Assembly (NCBI GenBank): GCA_948567375.1
Contig: OX419758.1
Coordinates: 439,001-503,000, forward strand
DNA length: 64,000 bases
Source: Lunularia cruciata
Lineage: Eukaryota > Streptophyta > Marchantiopsida > Lunulariales > Lunulariaceae
Reading direction: 5' to 3'
The notes beneath the pieces are model-generated. The model was not told where the DNA came from. It saw nothing but the letters and a program-made list of their open reading frames with translations, and did no database searches. Shown piece by piece: positions 30,747 through 42,849 of the stretch. Position numbers and translations under genes: made by a program. How positions within the stretch are numbered: the first letter of the stretch is position 1; the number at the start of each line of letters is the position of its first letter.

Positions 30747-31490
30747 CTACTTTTGCCTTGAACCTGGAAAACTTAGGTTCCAATTCCATGCCAAAAAAGT
30801 GATCCAAAGTCTACACATGACTTCAATCCTGGCTATCATATCTAACCTTTGAATGATTGCATTTCTCATTGCAAGTGAAGGACTCTTCTTCTCACCCTTC
30901 ATTGGCATTGTGCAATCTCTAACCCGTAGTATTTTAAAGATAATTCTATCATCTCTTGGTCTCAAGATCCTAACTCTTTCAGGATTGTTAACATCAAATG
31001 CTTGAATGGCTTGGCTATAGGAACTCCTTTGGGTTGATTACTCAGTGGCTTAGGATACTTGTGTGACCTTTCAAAATCCCCTCAATGAAGGCCCAATTTT
31101 ATAGTTCTCTATTGATCAATCATTCCTCCATCCCTCTTCATTGAGACTCACCCTTTTTGCATGAATTCATCCTAGCATTATGCAAGTTAGTAGTTTGTGC
31201 CTTGTCCACCATTTTCTTGCCTCTCCTTTCTTGATTGACCCATCCGTAGGAAATTTGTTATGCCATCTTTGCATTGGGTCGATCACCCCAAGACAAAGTT
31301 CCCTTACTTTGGGTTTCTCTGGCCGGGTCTAATCCAAGTACTTTGCTTCTAACATAAAGTCACTTTACTTTGGGTTACAAACCAAAGACACAATTCTTCT
31401 CCTTCCAATGTCATTTGGTTTCATTTGGTTTTAATACACTTCTTCAACATAGAACAAAAACAAAAAACCCAAAAAATGTTGGTACCAAAG
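30747..31490 (-). pseudogene. Family A ORF2 leader and N-terminus (split from A2 by B2)
   Basis: Minus strand: the leader ends at GGTACCAACATTTTTTGGG (about 31,470-31,488); ORF2 N-terminal residues lie at 30,750-30,965 (SLAMRNAIIQRLDMIARIEV, ITFLAWNWNLSFPG). Orientation and content continue the ORF2 at 25,008-26,008, although about 1.2 kb of the middle is missing. B2 therefore appears to have landed in, or been recombined with, a family A ORF2. Confidence 0.68.
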
Positions 31491-31499
31491 ATTGCATGT

Positions 31500-32598
31500 C
31501 TTTTATTATTGTAATTGTAGAAGAAGAAGAAGGAGATGCAAAGAGATCATTTAGAGGTGAAGGATGAGTTGTAGGTGAAGTATTTCAGTGATGAAGTCCT
31601 ATAATTGAAAGAATGGTTAAACCAAGGAGAAGAGGAAATCAAAGTACTTCAGGTTGATATTGTACTTTAGAAGAAGAGCTTAGATGATCTGCTAGAGAGT
31701 CTTGAGAAGCATGGAAGTGCTCTTGACAACAAGAAGAATTGAAGGAGCAAGAGTTTGCATTATAGAGATTGAAGGAGGAATTCAATGACTCTCAACTTGA
31801 GGTAATAAACTCCAAGGCCATTGGAGTTGTAAGTTAGTAGAAATTGGAGAAATTAAGAATGGTTGCAGCAGAGAAGGATTGGGCTTGGCAATGAGAATTG
31901 ACAAGTAGAGATTGTGAAGAAGAAAGGTTGTGGGATCTGATTAAAAGTGCAAAAGCTCATATTGTTTACCAAGTGTAAGAGAGAAAATATGAGCAATGAA
32001 GCATGCTAAAGAAGTGAAGATGCTTGGAGAGGAATTGGAAGGAGAGAGTACTCAAGAGGAGTCATTGTTGGAGAAGCCATTGAGATCAATGGAGGAGATT
32101 GTCAGTAAGTTGAAGGTGGTATTCAGCACTAAAGCCAAAGTACAATTGGAAGAGTCAAGATTGCATCAATTGAAATTGCTTGTGCAAGAAACTCATAAGA
32201 GGAAGGTGAAGGATGTAGATATGAATAGTTGTTAACTCTTTTGAGAGATAGAGTAGATAGAAAGATCATTGAAGTAGGAGACAATGTATGCCTCAAACTA
32301 GATTTACTTAGAACAGAGTTAGATGAACTTAGTAGTATTATCAAGGTAGAAAATAGAGGCAAAGTAGTTGAAGTAGAAGTGACTTACTTGATTCATCTGA
32401 AGTAGCGAGAGTAGAAAAAGAGGAAATAGTTAAACCAACTATGACTTCAGTCAAAGTTTAAACTAAGGATGGCATAGAAGTAGATGAAGATATAGATATA
32501 GTAGATGAACTGGAAGTGTAGGAGGGACTGTATGTACATCAGGTGTAGAAGACAAAGTAGAAGAAGATGTCAAATTGGATTAGGAGTAACTGATTGAG
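31500..32598 (+). pseudogene. A3: ORF2 C-terminal region
   Basis: Plus strand, opposite to the preceding piece. Coiled-coil reading frames include LHQLKLLVQETHKRKVKDVDMN at about 32,160-32,230 and the following Asp-Arg-Lys segment, matching A1 12,440-12,560. Many stops are present. Its 5' end is truncated about 15 bp from the leader of the opposing copy, making a head-to-head junction near 31,495. Confidence 0.68.
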
Positions 32599-32615
32599 AT
32601 CTGAAATGGTAGATA

Positions 32616-33372
32616 TGAAGAAGTAAAGCAACCCTTTGGATCTAAAGAGTTGTAAAGTAGCAATTGAAGTGGTTTAGACAATTTTGATAACTATTGAGTG
32701 CTCTGCCTATTTAAAAGAGGCATTCATAGTGTTTTAGCTTTAATATTCATTTTCAAAGTTGAGTAAAGTAAAGTTTTGTAACTCAATACTTGTCATTTCA
32801 ACTTTAATTTTGAGTATCAATCTTGTGTGTATTTGTGTGTTTGGAGAATTTCAAATTGCAGTCAGAGTGTGTGAGACATGGGATTCTATAGCTCTAATTT
32901 CATTTTGTGTGTATGATCTTGAGTGGAATTCAATCAAGGCAATGCCTTGGTGAATCTATGAGGAATTATAGTGTTGGTAGTTTTTTGAATTTGTGAGTAT
33001 AGTGCTAGATTGATGCAAAGCAATTTCAATTGAGGAAATTGTGCCTTCAATAAAGAGATGGAATGCAATTCCAAGGTGAAGTCACTTCATGGTGAAGTAG
33101 CTTGCTTGGAATCAACTAAATCATCACAATTGAGATTGGTTTGGATAGAATTTGATAAATTGTGATTATGGGTGATGTGATTTGTGATAAGATTGCAAAT
33201 AGAGCACTTGTTACTCTATTTTGGGTGTGGTTTCTACCCAGAGGCTAAAGACATAACCAAGAAGAAGTGCTTTGTTGCTTTTACTTCATATTTGACCATT
33301 CTTGACTTGTATCTCTGTAAGAATGAATAATGACTATTCATTACTACAAAAGTGATACTTGTTGGGTTGTCA
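32616..33372 (+). repeat. 3' LTR of A3
   Basis: TGAAGAAG start, GGGTTGTCA end, 757 bp; contains the shared family blocks (TATTTAAAAGAGG at about 32,709, GTGTGTATGATCTTGAGTG, TCTACCCAGAGGCTAAAG). No primer-binding site follows, so it is a 3' LTR facing unrelated DNA. Confidence 0.75.
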
Positions 33373-34289
33373 TAATTCCCTATTAGATTTTGTGTCCAAT
33401 TAACTTTCTGATGGCAATGTTCAAGACAACTTTCATTTGAGTCTATGGTTAATATGACCTAACCAAATTAAGCCCCTAAGGAGGGTGAGCTATGATTGAA
33501 TCATATATATTGTAATGTTACCCAATGAATCAAGTCTATAGTCAGCAATTTGGTGGCATCTAGGTCAATTGTTGGTTGTTAGGGTAGATCCGGTTCACTC
33601 TTGGAAATATGATTAAAATAGGTCACCCCAAAATCTGGGCATGATGTAGTGCCTTCCCTTTGGGTTCCTACTTCTCTTGTATGTGACTCATGTGAGTACT
33701 CTATTTTGTTGTCCATAGTCCTTGCCCAAGATCCATAGAACCTCTAATTAAGGTTGGCCTAGCCAAAGTAATCCCATGTTGGAGAATGTTATTCATGTTA
33801 TTTTCAACTCCTACTCTATTAGAAGTATTCTTTTGGTGATACCTCTATCTGATCTACTTATTCTATCATATATAACATCTTTTTAGATATTACCAAGCCA
33901 ATTTTCACTTCTAGATAATATATCTTGCTATTGGTATTACAAGAGTGTGTGCATGTTTAGATTTTGTGTTGCAAATGTGTTAGTCTTAGTCTACTCAAAA
34001 GCCTATGTAGACTCCTTTAATAACAATAGAGGTTAATTAGAAACTCCATGTTGGTAGTAAACCTTTTAAGAGCTCTCATGCTCAAAAAGATGTGTTTTGG
34101 TTGGGATTGGTGGTGATTATGTCAGTTCCAACCTTGATCCAAACTACATTATGGTCAAAGGATGACATTTTTTGCAAGAAGATGTAGGTACTCATGCCTT
34201 ATATCATCACCTAGTTGAGTTTAAGAATTGAAATCATCAAGGGAAAAACCTTAAGATGCATTCTTATCTTACCTTAAGCACTTTTTGTG
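33373..34289. other. Decayed repetitive DNA, no gene recognised
   Basis: Low-coding AT-rich sequence downstream of the A3 LTR. Short frames from about 34,040 probably belong to the integrase relic that follows. A similar phrase near 34,250 and 49,715 (KxRCxLxLP-like, before the integrase motif) suggests both are the same degenerate pol. Confidence 0.4.
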
Positions 34290-34800
34290 GTAGTTGAGAA
34301 TACTTCCACCAACTAAACTTCAACAAGCTACTTGGAAGGATTATGTAACAATACTAGCTGGATTTCTCTTTTATAACATCATCTCACATTATGGCTATCG
34401 TTTAGAGTTAATGAGTGATAGAAGTACTCATTTCTTGAAAACTCTAGTTATGGCCTTTGCAAAGTACCTTCAAATTAAGCTAAGAAGACTACTCCATACA
34501 AGCAAAGGCAATGAATAGACAATAGAGTATAATGGACTTTATAAAATCCTAAACAAGGTAACAATTAATTGTGCATATAATTGGTACACTAAATTTCTAA
34601 TTGCCTTGTGAGTATATTACACAATTAAGAAGATAAGCATAAATTAGACACTCTACTACCTAAAATATAGCCTTCACCTAATTTTGCCAATTGAGTTTCA
34701 AGTTCACTCATATAGGATTCTCTCCAAATAATTGCTATTCAAAGACAAAAGTCAAAATCTTTGAATAGAGCAGTTGATGTTTCTTAAGGAGAAAATTGAT
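34290..34800 (+). pseudogene. Gypsy integrase core relic
   Basis: The frame 34,294-34,518 reads ATWKDYVTILAGFLFYNIIS and then YGYRLELMSDRSTHFLKTLV, matching the second catalytic Asp region of Ty3/gypsy integrase (YG.P.EL.SDRGTHF). It probably belongs to family A pol, since a similar relic sits just before an ORF2 leader at 49,550-50,089. Confidence 0.65.
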
Positions 34801-35415
34801 GAATCATACAAACACACAAAGAAGATCTAGTTGAAACAAAAGGAGCAACATGATAAGATGATCATACAAAATGATGTAAAGGAAGAAGACTTGGATTGTT
34901 ATATGACATTTCTAAGGAAGTCACAATTGGAGTGGTAAAGGAAGTTCCATCAAGGTTAGCTAATTACAAGGATCCATTTTCATAGACTTTCATTATTTGT
35001 ATGATCCCATCCATCTTAAGTGACTTCCAATCAACTAACCTTGATGGAACATCCGTTACCACTCAAATGAATGGTTGACAAGTCCAAAGATACTAAAACT
35101 AGGCTTAAGAGAGTAGTAGTGGTGTTTCCAATGATGCTCATCTTTGAGGAAGGAGGCATGTGGTTCCCAAATTTTTCTAAAATTTGCATTTTTTTCCTTG
35201 TTTCTTTCTTCTTGTAAAGTTATTTCTATGGTTTGGAGAAGAAACCTCTTGTTTGGGCATTTTTTGGATCCATCTTTGTACATGCTAAGGTACAGAGAAT
35301 CAAGCTATACAGATTTGCAAGTACAATGAATAATTGGACATAAAGATAAAGGGTGCAAAGATTCTTGCCTAAATATTGTAGAGCTAATGACCATATGACA
35401 ATTTGAATGCCACCA
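34801..35415. repeat. Unassigned stretch with a 40-bp-arm hairpin
   Basis: Arms at 34,925-34,964 and 35,029-35,068 are reverse complements with about 5 mismatches in 40, around a 64-base loop; the best-conserved core is GTTCCATCAAGGTTAG. The rest shows no recognisable gene. Confidence 0.65.
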
Positions 35416-36161
35416 CTTGTAATACCAATAGCTAGATAGCTGATCTAGAGATGAAATTTGATTTGATAACATCTGAAAGGATGCTATATATGATGGAATT
35501 AGTAGATAAGCTAGAGGTATCTCCAAAAGAGTGCTTTTACTATAGGCTAGAAATAGAAACATGCTTGGAAACTTTAGAATCAATAGCTAGGCATATGATC
35601 TAGAGGTGAAACTTGGGGTGGTAACATCTAGAAGGATTTTACACATGATGGAGTACGTAGATCAGATATAGATATCACCTAAATATCACTTCTCCTAATA
35701 GGGCAGAAGCCAAAATAGGCCTGAAAACTTCAAAGGCAATATTGAAGGCCTAAACAAATGAATTAGGCCTCAAAAATGTGCAGCTGCTCCCTTGCCCAAT
35801 AAAGGAAAGTTGGCCTTCCCTATGCCTAGTTTGTCTCACTGAGAGCTTTCCAATGGTACCTCACCCATGTGATTCTAAGATTCCTACAAGAAGATTCCCT
35901 AAAAGATTCCCTTTGGTCAAAGCCTATTTGACCAACCAGATGGTACCAAGACCGACATGTCACCCATCCAAGCAAGGAATCAAAGGGTGGAGCTTGCTGA
36001 CAGGTCACCTATCCATGTACCTAAACCTATGGTGGGGCTTCCTTGGACAAGATCTTCCTCGGCTATATAATAAAGAGAAGGTGCTCCTTTGGGGCATCAG
36101 AGGATTGTGTGAAATTTATGTTTTCTCTCTTGAAGAGTTCCCTTGTCCTTGGAGTATTACA
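35416..36161 (+). repeat. Solo LTR of family C
   Basis: Starts TGTAATACCAATAG and ends GTATTACA, homologous along its length to the C LTRs at 56,020 and 61,842. Flanking 5-mers are CCACT (35,411-35,415) and CCACC (36,162-36,166), a probable target-site duplication with one C/T difference. No primer-binding site or body is attached, so it is a solo LTR formed by LTR-LTR recombination. Like its relatives it carries an internal duplication of about 150 bp (units starting near 35,420 and 35,580). Confidence 0.8.
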
Positions 36162-36910
36162 CCACCACATAAGCAAAGAACCACTGCCAAGGACCATTGG
36201 CTCACATAGAAGAGTTCACTCATGAGGATATTGATCATGCACCTACTAAAGACCATTGATCAAATAGCCTTAGCTATAAAATTGAGTGTTTGCCAAGTAA
36301 ATTCACTTTCTACAAGATCTTTCTAAGAGTACTCCAAAGAGCAAAGAGTGAATTAGATTCTTTGGACTTATGCAATTTTTGGGTGGGAAATTCTTTGTTA
36401 TTGTTAAGATGGTACAAGCACAAAGAGCAATGAGAAAGATCTCAGTCATTATCGTTTGCTACTCAATAGTGGATAAGTGGGACATGCACATTAGGACTTA
36501 ATTGCTCTAGAGTAAGCATGTGACTTTTCTTGCTCTAGAATTGAGACCTTAGCTCTCTAGCATATGCCAAGTATTTAAGGACTAAGAAGCACAAAGAACC
36601 ATGGAATATTTAGTGATTCAAAGGGTATCATCTTTTGAAGTAGGCAATTGAGGTTCAAAGAGAACCTTGTTTGGATCAAGTCATGTATTAGTGAGTTATA
36701 GAAGGACTTATGTAATTGTTGGGTCCAAAGGCTGAAGTGAAAGCCAATTGTGGTCAAGAGACACTTAGGTTGTAACTCACTACTGGTTTATTTGAACAAA
36801 AAATACTATAAACAAAATCCATTCTATCTATTGATGTAGTAAGTGTTGATTCCCATTCCAATTCCTGAAATTTTATTATGCATAAACTAATACTTCTTAT
36901 TGTGCTCATT
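36162..36910. other. Unassigned intergenic DNA
   Basis: No coding, LTR or RNA signature recognised in about 750 bp of AT-rich sequence. It may be unique DNA into which the family C LTR inserted. Confidence 0.4.
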
Positions 36911-37095
36911 GCATTCTTGTTTATATCTTAGAGTGTCACAAGTATTGCCCATAGCATTTCCTTTTGTTGCATTCTTGTCTAGATCCTAGAGTATCACTAG
37001 CACTGCCCATTTCATTTCCTTACTTACCTAAAGTATGATACTAGAGTGTCACTAATACTGCCCATTGTATTTCCTTACTTACCTAAAGTATGATA
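36911..37095. repeat. Three-copy tandem repeat, unit about 55-70 bp
   Basis: Three imperfect copies share the blocks TAGAGTGTCAC, ACTGCCCAT and ATTTCCTTACTTACCTAAAG. They start near 36,911, 36,969 and 37,040. The last two are the most similar, pointing to recent slippage or unequal exchange. Confidence 0.75.
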
Positions 37096-37435
37096 ACCAA
37101 GGAAGCCAAAGGGCTCATAGGGAGTCAGACTTGCAAGCAGATTCTTGAGTTAAGTGTCTCAAGGTTAACTCTATCCCATAGTCAAGCTAAGATCATTATG
37201 AGATCTTTGCCCTAAGGCCCATCATGGGAACTCTACCTACATATCACTGGGTTTTAGGAACTCCTTACTATATCCAAAACAAGATCATCCCATACTTCTA
37301 TGCCCCATATCATCATGTAACCTATAAGATCAGATTAACCCATTGAATTTTGTGCTCTCATTGATTTTCAAGACTTGTGTAATTTAATTGACTAAACCTT
37401 ACCTCATTTGGAGGCTTTATGCTTATACCCTATTG
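37096..37435. other. Short unassigned stretch
   Basis: About 340 bp between the tandem repeat and the A4 LTR; nothing recognised. It should contain the left target-site copy of A4 immediately before 37,436. Confidence 0.4.
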
Positions 37436-38199
37436 TGATAACCTAGCAAGTATGACTTTTGCAATAATCAATAAGTAATTGTTTGTTCCTATAGAGATAC
37501 TTGCCAAAAATGGTCAAATACAAAGTAAAAGTCACTAACGATTCTTCTTGGTTGCTTTTTTAATCTCTTGAGTAGAAACTACACCTAGAAGAGAGTAACA
37601 AGCACTAGACCTTAATCTTGTCACAAATCACAACACCTATAATCACAATTCATCAAATTCTTCCAAACCAATCATGATTCTAATGATTCAATTTCTTTAA
37701 AGAAGGCTACTTCACCACAAAAAACTTCACCTTGGAATTGTATTCCACCCCTCCATTGAAGGCATAACTTCCTCAATCAGATTTTCTTTGCATCAATCCA
37801 ACACTATGATCACAAATGCAAGATACTACTAACATTATGATCCCTCGCAGATTTGTCAAAGCATTGCTTCAATTGCACTCCACTCATGATCAAACATACC
37901 AAATGGAACTAGAGCTTCCAGAATCCAACATCTAACACACTCAGACTTGCAATTCAAACTTCTCCAAACACTCACAAACACACACATATATAGGATTGAT
38001 AGTCAAAATTAAGCTCAAACAACAAGCACTAAATTACAACACTTCACTTTACTCAACTTTAGAATTACAATACTTAAACAAAACTACATTATAAATGCTT
38101 CCTTGAAATAGGCAATGCATTGATATTTATCTAACTACCTAAACCACTTCAACTGCTACTTTACTAAATTGCAGATCCCAATGACATTCCAATTCTTCA
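37436..38199 (-). repeat. 3' LTR of A4
   Basis: Minus strand TGAAGAATTGG to GGTTATCA, 764 bp. The purine tract GAGATTTAAAGAGG (minus) lies at about 38,206-38,219. No primer-binding site on the outer side, so this is the 3' LTR. It has no atp1 insert at the position equivalent to 24,149. Confidence 0.78.
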
Positions 38200-38221
38200 T
38201 ATTTACCTCTTTAAATCTCAA

Positions 38222-41200
38222 AATTGTTACTAATCTAACCCAAAATCTACCTCTACTTTAGCTTCTACACTTGATGTAACTACAATCTTTTCTTGCACTT
38301 TGGGTTCCTCTACTATTGCTACATCTTCTTTTATAACTGTTTTGTCTTCCGTCTGAACTAAGACTAAAGTCATAATCCTACTAACTATCTCCTCTTTCTC
38401 TACTCTAACTTTGTCAAACAACTTAGGTAACTCATCTAAAGGACACTTGTGCTCCTACATCAATTACTTCACATTTAGTTCCTACCTTCAAATCACTATG
38501 AAGTTCATCTAATTTTGATCTAACAAGATCTAATCTGAGACTCACATTGTCTCTTACCTCTAGCATCTTCTTGTCTACTCTCTCTCTCTAAGAAAATTAA
38601 TTGTATATGTCCATACCCTTCACCTTCCTCTTCCTTATCTATTTCACTTACAACCTCAACTTGTGTAGTCTTGCTTCTTCTAACTCCACTTCTGCTTTTA
38701 TTACTTAGCACCGCCTTTGCACTCATGATGACTTCTGCTATTGACTCCAATATATTCTTTGAAATTGTCTTCTCCCAAGCTCTCTTTGCTTCCAATGCAA
38801 TTTGGTACATCATCAATTTTTCCTCAAACTCCACCTTCATAGCTTCCTTCTCTTTGTAATGAACAAATTGAGCTTCTGCATTCCTCACCAATCCATGCAA
38901 TTGCTCTTCTTCTTGATATCAACTGGCCAATTTACATTGTCAGGCTCAATCCTTCTCTTGAGCACTCATTCTTAAACTCTCCAACTCTTGCTCCATTACA
39001 ACCACAATGGCTTGGAATGCACGGCTTCTATATGCGCATCCTTGAATTTTACCATCAATCTCTCAAATGTCATATTTTTCTCCCTCAATGCCCTTCTTGG
39101 CACTTAATAATATTGCCCCGCCCCTCAAAACTCTTCTGCAAATCCTTCAACCATTAGTCCCAAACCACTACCTCAACCCAAAAGTACTTTGGCTTCTTCT
39201 TTTCCTTAGGTTTACCTCTTCTTCATTTGTAGGACTTCTTTCCCCAGATAGTGCACCACTTGCAACTCATTCTTCACCTCAAGATGGTTTGGCTTGACTT
39301 CCTTCTTTGTCCTCTACAATTTTTTAAGTAAAGGACAAATGATCTTTGTCAAATAATCTACTCCACTGAATTCTCTTACATTGTCATCTTTGGCTTTGGT
39401 GGGTCCTTCTTCCATGGGTGCCTTATCCCAAAGTCTTGATCTTTTTTTATTCAATGTAATCTCCTCTGAGCTTTCCTTCTCTTCCACAACTCAGCTTGGT
39501 TGCACTCCTATAGCCTACAAACTTTGCTTCATCCTTAGTCCCCTTGGAAATACCAATACAAGTTACACCCCCCACTCCTCAAGACTGTCTTCTTCTATCA
39601 GTTCTAGGTACCGGCCATTTTGTCTTTCTATATGACCAATTTCTGCATGGAACTCTAGTTCTTCTTCTTCAACAACCTCTTCCCCTGGTTGTTGTACTTT
39701 GGGCTCACCTTCATTTCCATTGCTCAATCTTTCACTCTGCAAGGTGAGCTTGTCATCTTCTTCGTCTAGGTCCTCACCCTTGGACTCTACTTTGACTTCA
39801 AACTCTACCCTTGACATCAGGTTTGCTACCACCATCTCATACCTTGGATTCAATTGCCGAGTCTTTTGTTGCTGAACCGGTGAAGCCACATCCTTGGGCC
39901 TACTTTGATTCTTCAACCTCAGCCATGGAATGGGGATGGACATCTTCTTCTCCTAGCCAGTTCTATCATAATGAGCATCATCTTTTCGAATTACCCTTAT
40001 GCAAATTTTCCCACCTTCATCTGCATCTTGATAAAGATCCGGATGGAAGTGAGACACCATCCGCTCCTTTTCCTCCAAGTTAAGTAGATTTAATCCCAAA
40101 AAAAAGTGCATTTCCAGCAATATGAAGTAGTATGGAGGCATTTTCATCCTCCAATTTCTAGTCATCTACCTCATTTTTTGGTAAAACACCTCACCCAATT
40201 CAGTCTTCCTCCTACAAACAAGTGGTGGAAGAACACCACCTTTTGTTTTGTTACATAGGTGGTATGCTCGGGCTTTAACATTGCCATTAGAGCTCCAAAA
40301 GAACCTTGCCTCATTGGGTCCTTATAGGTATCCACCTTGTACCATTCTTGGTGTGAGAGGCATTGAAGGAATTCCTCACCTCCACAGTCTCCTCCAACAA
40401 ATCATCCTTACCATGAAAGGTGATCCCGACTAACTCTTCAACCTCTCTTCCTAGCACAAGTTTCTAATCTGACTCAGTCCATCAAGTCATATTCCCTCTC
40501 TTCTCCTCTACTTTGGAGCCATCCTCACAATTAAAAATAGTGATTTCTGCCATAAACCCCAGAAAACTTGAAGTCTAGTTCTAGGCCTGAAATGTGATGC
40601 AAAGTTTGCTAAGGAATTTGATCCTAGCTATCATTTCAACTCTCAAAATTGCAGGATTCCTCACTACAAGTGCAGGGCTTTGCTTGCTACTCTTCATTGA
40701 TGTTGTGTGTTCACAAATTTTATGTTGTTGGGGAACACTATCCACTCTCCAAGATACATGATATTAACTCTCTCTAAGGTTTTTGGAAAATCAAACTCTC
40801 ATTTTGTCTTGTGATTCACATACCTTTGGGACAACTATTGATGGGAATATGATATCTTCTTGACATTTCATCACTTCTTTGACAAAGTCTTAATTTTATG
40901 GTGCTACACCACATAGTCATACTTCAATAAATTTGCAATCAACACTCATAGATTTTGTAGTTTGTTTCTTGTCACTCTCAACTTTCATCACCCCAATGTA
41001 GCCATTTTTTTGAATGTTACCTTCTTGGTTTGTGTAACCCAAAGGAAAGTTGTTATAGTTTCTTTGGGCCGGGTTGATTATCCCAATGCAAGGTAACCTT
41101 ACTTTAGGTCTACCACCCTATAAGTCTGACATGCATCCTTCTTCTTTTGACATGAAGTCAACTTCTTTGGGTCTAACTTGAACACACAATTCTTCTCTTT

Positions 41201-41285
41201 TCTTCCTCATTTAGCCTTACTTTGGCTTTAATAATATACTTCTTCCTTAAAACTCATCAAAAATAAACAAACCACACCTATAATA
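38222..41285 (-). pseudogene. A4 ORF2 and leader
   Basis: The most complete minus-strand ORF2 in the window, in fragments. The leader is at 40,750-41,285; the N-terminal domain at 39,950-40,700 includes YYFILLEMHFFLGLNLLNLE and SHFHPDLYQDADEGGK (matching A1 HYFAPFAAHFYFGLNLLS and HMHPDLRQEADEEE). An acidic region at 39,563-39,850 precedes coiled coil at 38,520-38,900 and the C-terminus near 38,230. Many stops and small indels. Same unknown family as A1 ORF2. Confidence 0.72.
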
Positions 41286-42849
41286 AACCATTTTGTAATT
41301 TTTGTGTGCATTAGTGGTGAACCATCATTATTCCCATATGTTTGAAGTGCCATAAGTGCCAAGAATTACCAAAATCAGTTCGTTGTCATGTAAGGTAGTA
41401 TCTTGTTTGTGTGATTGCCAATGTAGATGATTGACTTTCAAATCAATGATCTCTATGGCAAAGCATGCTCATGGCCAAAGAGTACCAATCTGAGGATGGA
41501 TGAGGCCAATGGTCTTGGGGTAGCTCCACTCTTATGGTCTCTTCTTTGCTTCTTTGGTCCATATCTTTGGGTTTCTCTCTGGCCAAAGTAAAACCCAACC
41601 AATCCTATATTCTAACTCTAATCTTCTTTAAATGCTTATCAACCTTCTAAATAAAAAGAAAAAAAGGAAAACTTCATATGATGAGGCAAAGTGGACTACC
41701 ATAGAGCTATCTTTCCAAAGACCAAGAACGTCTTTTGGCCAAAGATCTTATGACTCCAATAAACCCAAGCTCACCATCTAAGACACAAGTCCATGAAGTT
41801 GAAGAGGAATGGATCATAAGAGGATATAAAAATTCAAGAAAAAGTCCCTAAACTAGTCTAACCCAAGACAAAGGTGCAGTTCTAATAGAACAAATCATGC
41901 ATATATCAGCTGGATCAACCTTCATATTCAACTTTGTATACCCAATTTTGAAGTACTTATAGACAATCATGCAACTATATGAAGAAAGTTGACCAAAAGT
42001 AGTAAATTGTGTTTCCTTTGCAAAGATAATGCATATATATATAAGTATGCATTCAAGGCAAAGAATGACACCTTGAATAAGGAGATAGAGAAGAACCAAA
42101 ATCCATACAAGGAAGAATCAAAAAAGGAGATGACTTCGTGTAAGAAAACCAAGAATTGAAGAGATATACTTCACTAGCTACTAAGAAGAAGAGCTATGAG
42201 GATGATGAATGAAGAATTCAAGAATACATGAGTGCTCTTTGGTTTGTGAGTAATCAAAAGAAAAAGTGGCTCAAAAGCAAGTTGCAAACTTGAGATACAC
42301 ATGTTCTTGTTGAGTTTGTAGCCTAATTGGGTTCTTTTAATTCATGATTCTCAAAAACCCTTGCAGAGAAAGGGTAACACCCAAGAAGAAAATTTCAGAA
42401 GTGAGAGCTTGTCCCATTGCAGGAGCACATTATACATTTATGACTGAGGTACCCTAATAAACCATAGGTGTAGTTGTAGATGTAGGTAATTTCTTGGCCA
42501 AATGACATAAAAACTCTATGTATGTTTCTTCCTATTTTTAGATGATCAATCTTGTTCCTAAATAGTAGATTTTCATTGCTAATATTCTTTGGCTATAGCA
42601 CAATCTTTAAATTGAACAAGGGAGAAGTATTACTTGGGATGCCATTATGGAAGAGTATTAAAAAGAGATTGGTCTTTGGTTACAAGCTTGCACGTAGAAT
42701 TGCAAAAGGAGAAGAAGAGCACCCATAGACCAACCCAAGATAGTAGAGGAAGTCATTGTTCAAGTCTTTACATATCCAAGAATAATGTAGAGGCAACTAC
42801 AAAGATATTAGCAAATTTTTGAGACTACCTTGTCAAACTTACCAAAAAA
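41286..42849. other. Decayed repetitive DNA, possibly a further ORF2 leader
   Basis: The minus strand of about 41,330-41,670 resembles the ORF2 leader of the copy at 31,330-31,490 (shared phrases around GGGTTTCTCT-GGCC and TTACTTTGG-type words), suggesting another truncated leader. The rest is AT-rich with no convincing domain. Confidence 0.35.
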
